In this document: positions 15,001 through 15,919 of the stretch, one piece after another
Layout of the letters: each line of letters begins with the position of its first letter
How positions within the stretch are numbered: position 1 is the stretch's first letter
Source: Euryarchaeota archaeon UBA229
Lineage (GTDB): Archaea; Thermoplasmatota; Poseidoniia; Poseidoniales; Poseidoniaceae
Length of the DNA stretch: 15,919 nucleotides
Direction of reading: 5' to 3'
Assembly (NCBI GenBank): GCA_002505355.1
Contig: DAUW01000101.1
Location: 1 to 15,919 of the forward strand
Position numbers and translations under genes: made by a program
The notes under the pieces: model-generated
Databases searched by the model: none
What the model was told of the DNA's origin: nothing
Seen by the model: the letters and a program-made list of their open reading frames with translations, nothing else

Positions 15001-15919
15001 GCCGGGGCCGTTTTGTCCACATTGGTCCTTTTATTGTTGGGTCTCAAGTCACCATTCGCCTACTTATTGTGGAGTATGGGCGGAGTTTTTGTGCTGATTA
15101 CGATCACGCCAGTATTTACTTGGGAACTGCCGGTTAGTTTGCGCAATAGATACAAATTTTGGCACCGCAAAGCAAGACATGCTGGCCGTAATACATTTGC
15201 TTGGTTAGGTAGTTTGTTACTTATCTGGACTGTAGCATTGGCGCCTTTTGACCCGGTTCGCAACCAAATGATACCGGATGAGTTGTCGTTCATTTTACTC
15301 GGGCTGGTCGAGGTATTTGCCGGAGTTATGGTGTTGTGTAGTTTGGCACCAATTGTAGTCTCCAAATTTGGCAGGTCTAGTATAGTGACCAAACGGATGG
15401 GCCCGACAGTTCCAGTTGCCCTCGCACACCCGCTGGCTAACCCGATAAGAACTGCAGTCGTTATGGCGATGTTTTCGATAACCGTGTTTTCGGTGGTAGT
15501 GTTGAGTGGATATACTGAGCAGTTTGATAATTATTCCAGTACATTCGTTGAGGAGACTGAGGGTGATTTTGAACTTATGTTGACCTCTGCGCGCTCGAGA
15601 CCAATAGAACTGAGCAATAATCCATCAGATTGGAATATTAATTCGAGCCTTATCGATGATGTTGACGCAACGGGGTTAGTCTACCGGGCTGAAGCGTTTT
15701 TAGAAGATTCCGAACAAGCGCGAATGCCGTATATTTTACGCGGCTTCGATGAAGGTTTTGCTAATCATGGTGGATTGCCGCTGTTTGACTGGGATCAAGA
15801 ATATGGCAGTACCGAAGCGGAGGTTTGGAATACGGTTAGGGACCGGCAGGATTTAGTCTTGTTAGATGCATCGTTTGGGCTAGAATTAGCTACTGACGGA
15901 ACCGGACTTTCAACATTAA
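12076..15919 (+). CDS. Very large FtsX/MacB-type ABC permease, 3' end outside window
   Basis: The frame is open without a stop from 12064 to the window edge, at least 1281 codons from CTG 12076. A first helix (about 1-18) and further helices (about 25-90) are followed by the family-typical RRKRQAVLLVTGLVIGSAI (99-117) and SLIVGDSLD (120-128). A very large extracytoplasmic part (about 130-815) follows, then a classical FtsX module: helices at about 818-846, the cytoplasmic coupling loop SRRSEFGVLRAIGATRSDV (848-866), and helices at about 873-900 and 917-945. More helices at about 965-1110 lead to a second module starting NPIRTAVVMAMFSITVFSV with a new periplasm-type domain (from about 1150). 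Such duplicated permeases work as single-chain transporters with a LolD-like ATPase. Substrate unknown, possibly lipids or envelope proteins. No ATG exists near the beginning; GTG 12106 would remove most of helix 1. Confidence 0.9.
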   Translation, partial: MLIEAVILLLVIGIPSGLSTWQLSRNRQLSFGVASLLVIAPIVDSAIAWLIFEWLGVTGLTLWVGAVCIGLISHILIQPLMVPQRLVMWRLAKENILRRKRQAVLLVTGLVIGSAIISSSLIVGDSLDATITNEVEGSWGETDITLSGFDLATGERVNIAEQVATNIWQAIEANVSLNAIVDGQQQGIISAVSVTTATGKSLPAVTWAAMNSTIDNQAIWPKIGGVSGVRFIDIAEANRIAELPNIAVNQVLADELNLLEGDEVEIGYYLTEDNSRKRIEQKFSVLRVVENSGMANLAGTKSPALFTDLITAQELKDLPNLINTVYYAVDSQYDDEHSIIPVVNNLGAILNNTLTAEDVGLELVHQSEANSLALSSKQGLRRIAGEDVRALRDNLTELLPDSNLLEVLQVPLVEVEHNNEQILTLASDEITDLRIGNRSLWHFADGGFGHQINAEGDAWVWHSNDNQRINGFALSANGTYGSVAHTGGLVVANEQDLDSTVWAEFNSDGEMESVGFGGDYWWAAETLDDTLRLYQFSLDLAEQGAQELSISLPSTILSVDLLVEDYLYLSVEGLLSVDRYVSNNLSLNALFTPWQDGEYWPQQTSSNTALHNSCNGESAVSSLKIGSWCTTETGLLHYNGSTVESMRLPILSSAGGFGELPQLFLAFGGGTTPINVDNAKVAVSNRLNSLNLEANVSELWVKGLIPYAFGNDSALRLTHDGEFTDLSGLEALSELDEVVLGFISLEYAEQLSAADEDERSIIIIAGGGLDGENDFIINQAISNISTWLDSRSDSEDINIQFTAVKVEAAKAAAQSSGLISGMFLVFGTFTIAAGVLLVLTIVLMLAESRRSEFGVLRAIGATRSDVRAQAVMEGVVIAALAGLIGAIIGLFLAYAISAGFSSIFASAGSDLFTFSWQFSSLFAGWAWGFLIAIVTLWSSALWTSRLNIVSALRGGMVRQQPGLPWPLLVVQICSLAGAVLSTLVLLLLGLKSPFAYLLWSMGGVFVLITITPVFTWELPVSLRNRYKFWHRKARHAGRNTFAWLGSLLLIWTVALAPFDPVRNQMIPDELSFILLGLVEVFAGVMVLCSLAPIVVSKFGRSSIVTKRMGPTVPVALAHPLANPIRTAVVMAMFSITVFSVVVLSGYTEQFDNYSSTFVEETEGDFELMLTSARSRPIELSNNPSDWNINSSLIDDVDATGLVYRAEAFLEDSEQARMPYILRGFDEGFANHGGLPLFDWDQEYGSTEAEVWNTVRDRQDLVLLDASFGLELATDGTGLSTL

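Noticed and set aside
14754..15392. Several open frames on the - strand near the right end
   Set aside because: They are complements of the continuous FtsX permease frame, which has clear FtsX motifs; the antisense products show no domain.
1..15919. CRISPR arrays, insertion sequences, integrase sites, rRNA
   Set aside because: No regularly spaced repeats, transposase or integrase motifs, terminal inverted repeats or rRNA-like stretches were seen; the only sizeable repeat is the coding HhH duplication.

Overview
The window looks like a compact piece of an archaeal chromosome. The best evidence is a Nob1-type endonuclease (N-terminal PIN domain plus C-terminal zinc ribbon, an archaeal/eukaryotic ribosome-maturation protein), a tRNA-Glu of archaeal type, short A/T-rich TATA-like boxes close to start codons, and a MoaD/SAMP-like protein ending in Gly-Gly. 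The moderately AT-rich coding sequence and the gene mix would suit a marine planktonic euryarchaeon such as Marine Group II (Poseidoniales). That placement is an inference; nothing here fixes the taxon.

Layout, left to right. (1) 2-451 +, the 3' end of a tandem helix-hairpin-helix protein whose 5' part lies outside the window. (2) 646-4425 -, a giant 1259-residue polytopic membrane protein of unknown function. (3) 4611-5999 +, a two-gene unit: a small two-helix membrane protein and an FkbM-type methyltransferase. (4) 7698-6006 -, a GNAT acetyltransferase overlapping a family 4 glycosyltransferase, which converges on FkbM with a 6-base gap. Blocks 3 and 4 look like a small surface-glycan or glycolipid modification cluster. 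(5) 9161-7771 -, an FAD/NAD(P) oxidoreductase with a cysteine-rich C-terminus, overlapping a tiny membrane protein; upstream lies tRNA-Glu (9360-9437 -). (6) 10181-9501 -, a DedA/VTT-fold membrane protein, head to head (9 bases apart) with Nob1 (10191-10682 +). (7) Nob1 meets tatA (10997-10683 -) tail to tail with no intervening base; a MoaD-like gene (11304-11071 -) precedes tatA on the same strand. (8) 11387-15919 +, an ABC ATPase of the LolD/MacB type followed by a very large FtsX-type permease that runs off the right edge. This permease reading frame is uninterrupted for at least 1281 codons, has no ATG at its beginning, and appears to start at CTG behind a strong Shine-Dalgarno sequence.

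Functionally the window mixes informational genes (tRNA-Glu, Nob1, HhH protein) with envelope genes (TatA export, ABC/FtsX exporter, DedA, glycosyltransferase/methyltransferase/acetyltransferase, giant membrane protein). No mobile element, CRISPR array, rRNA or origin was seen, and no gene-free stretch exceeds 300 bases. The most unusual items are the CTG-initiated FtsX permease with its large extracytoplasmic insertion, the oxidoreductase/small-membrane-protein pair with a CCxxxCxxC tail, and the giant membrane protein.
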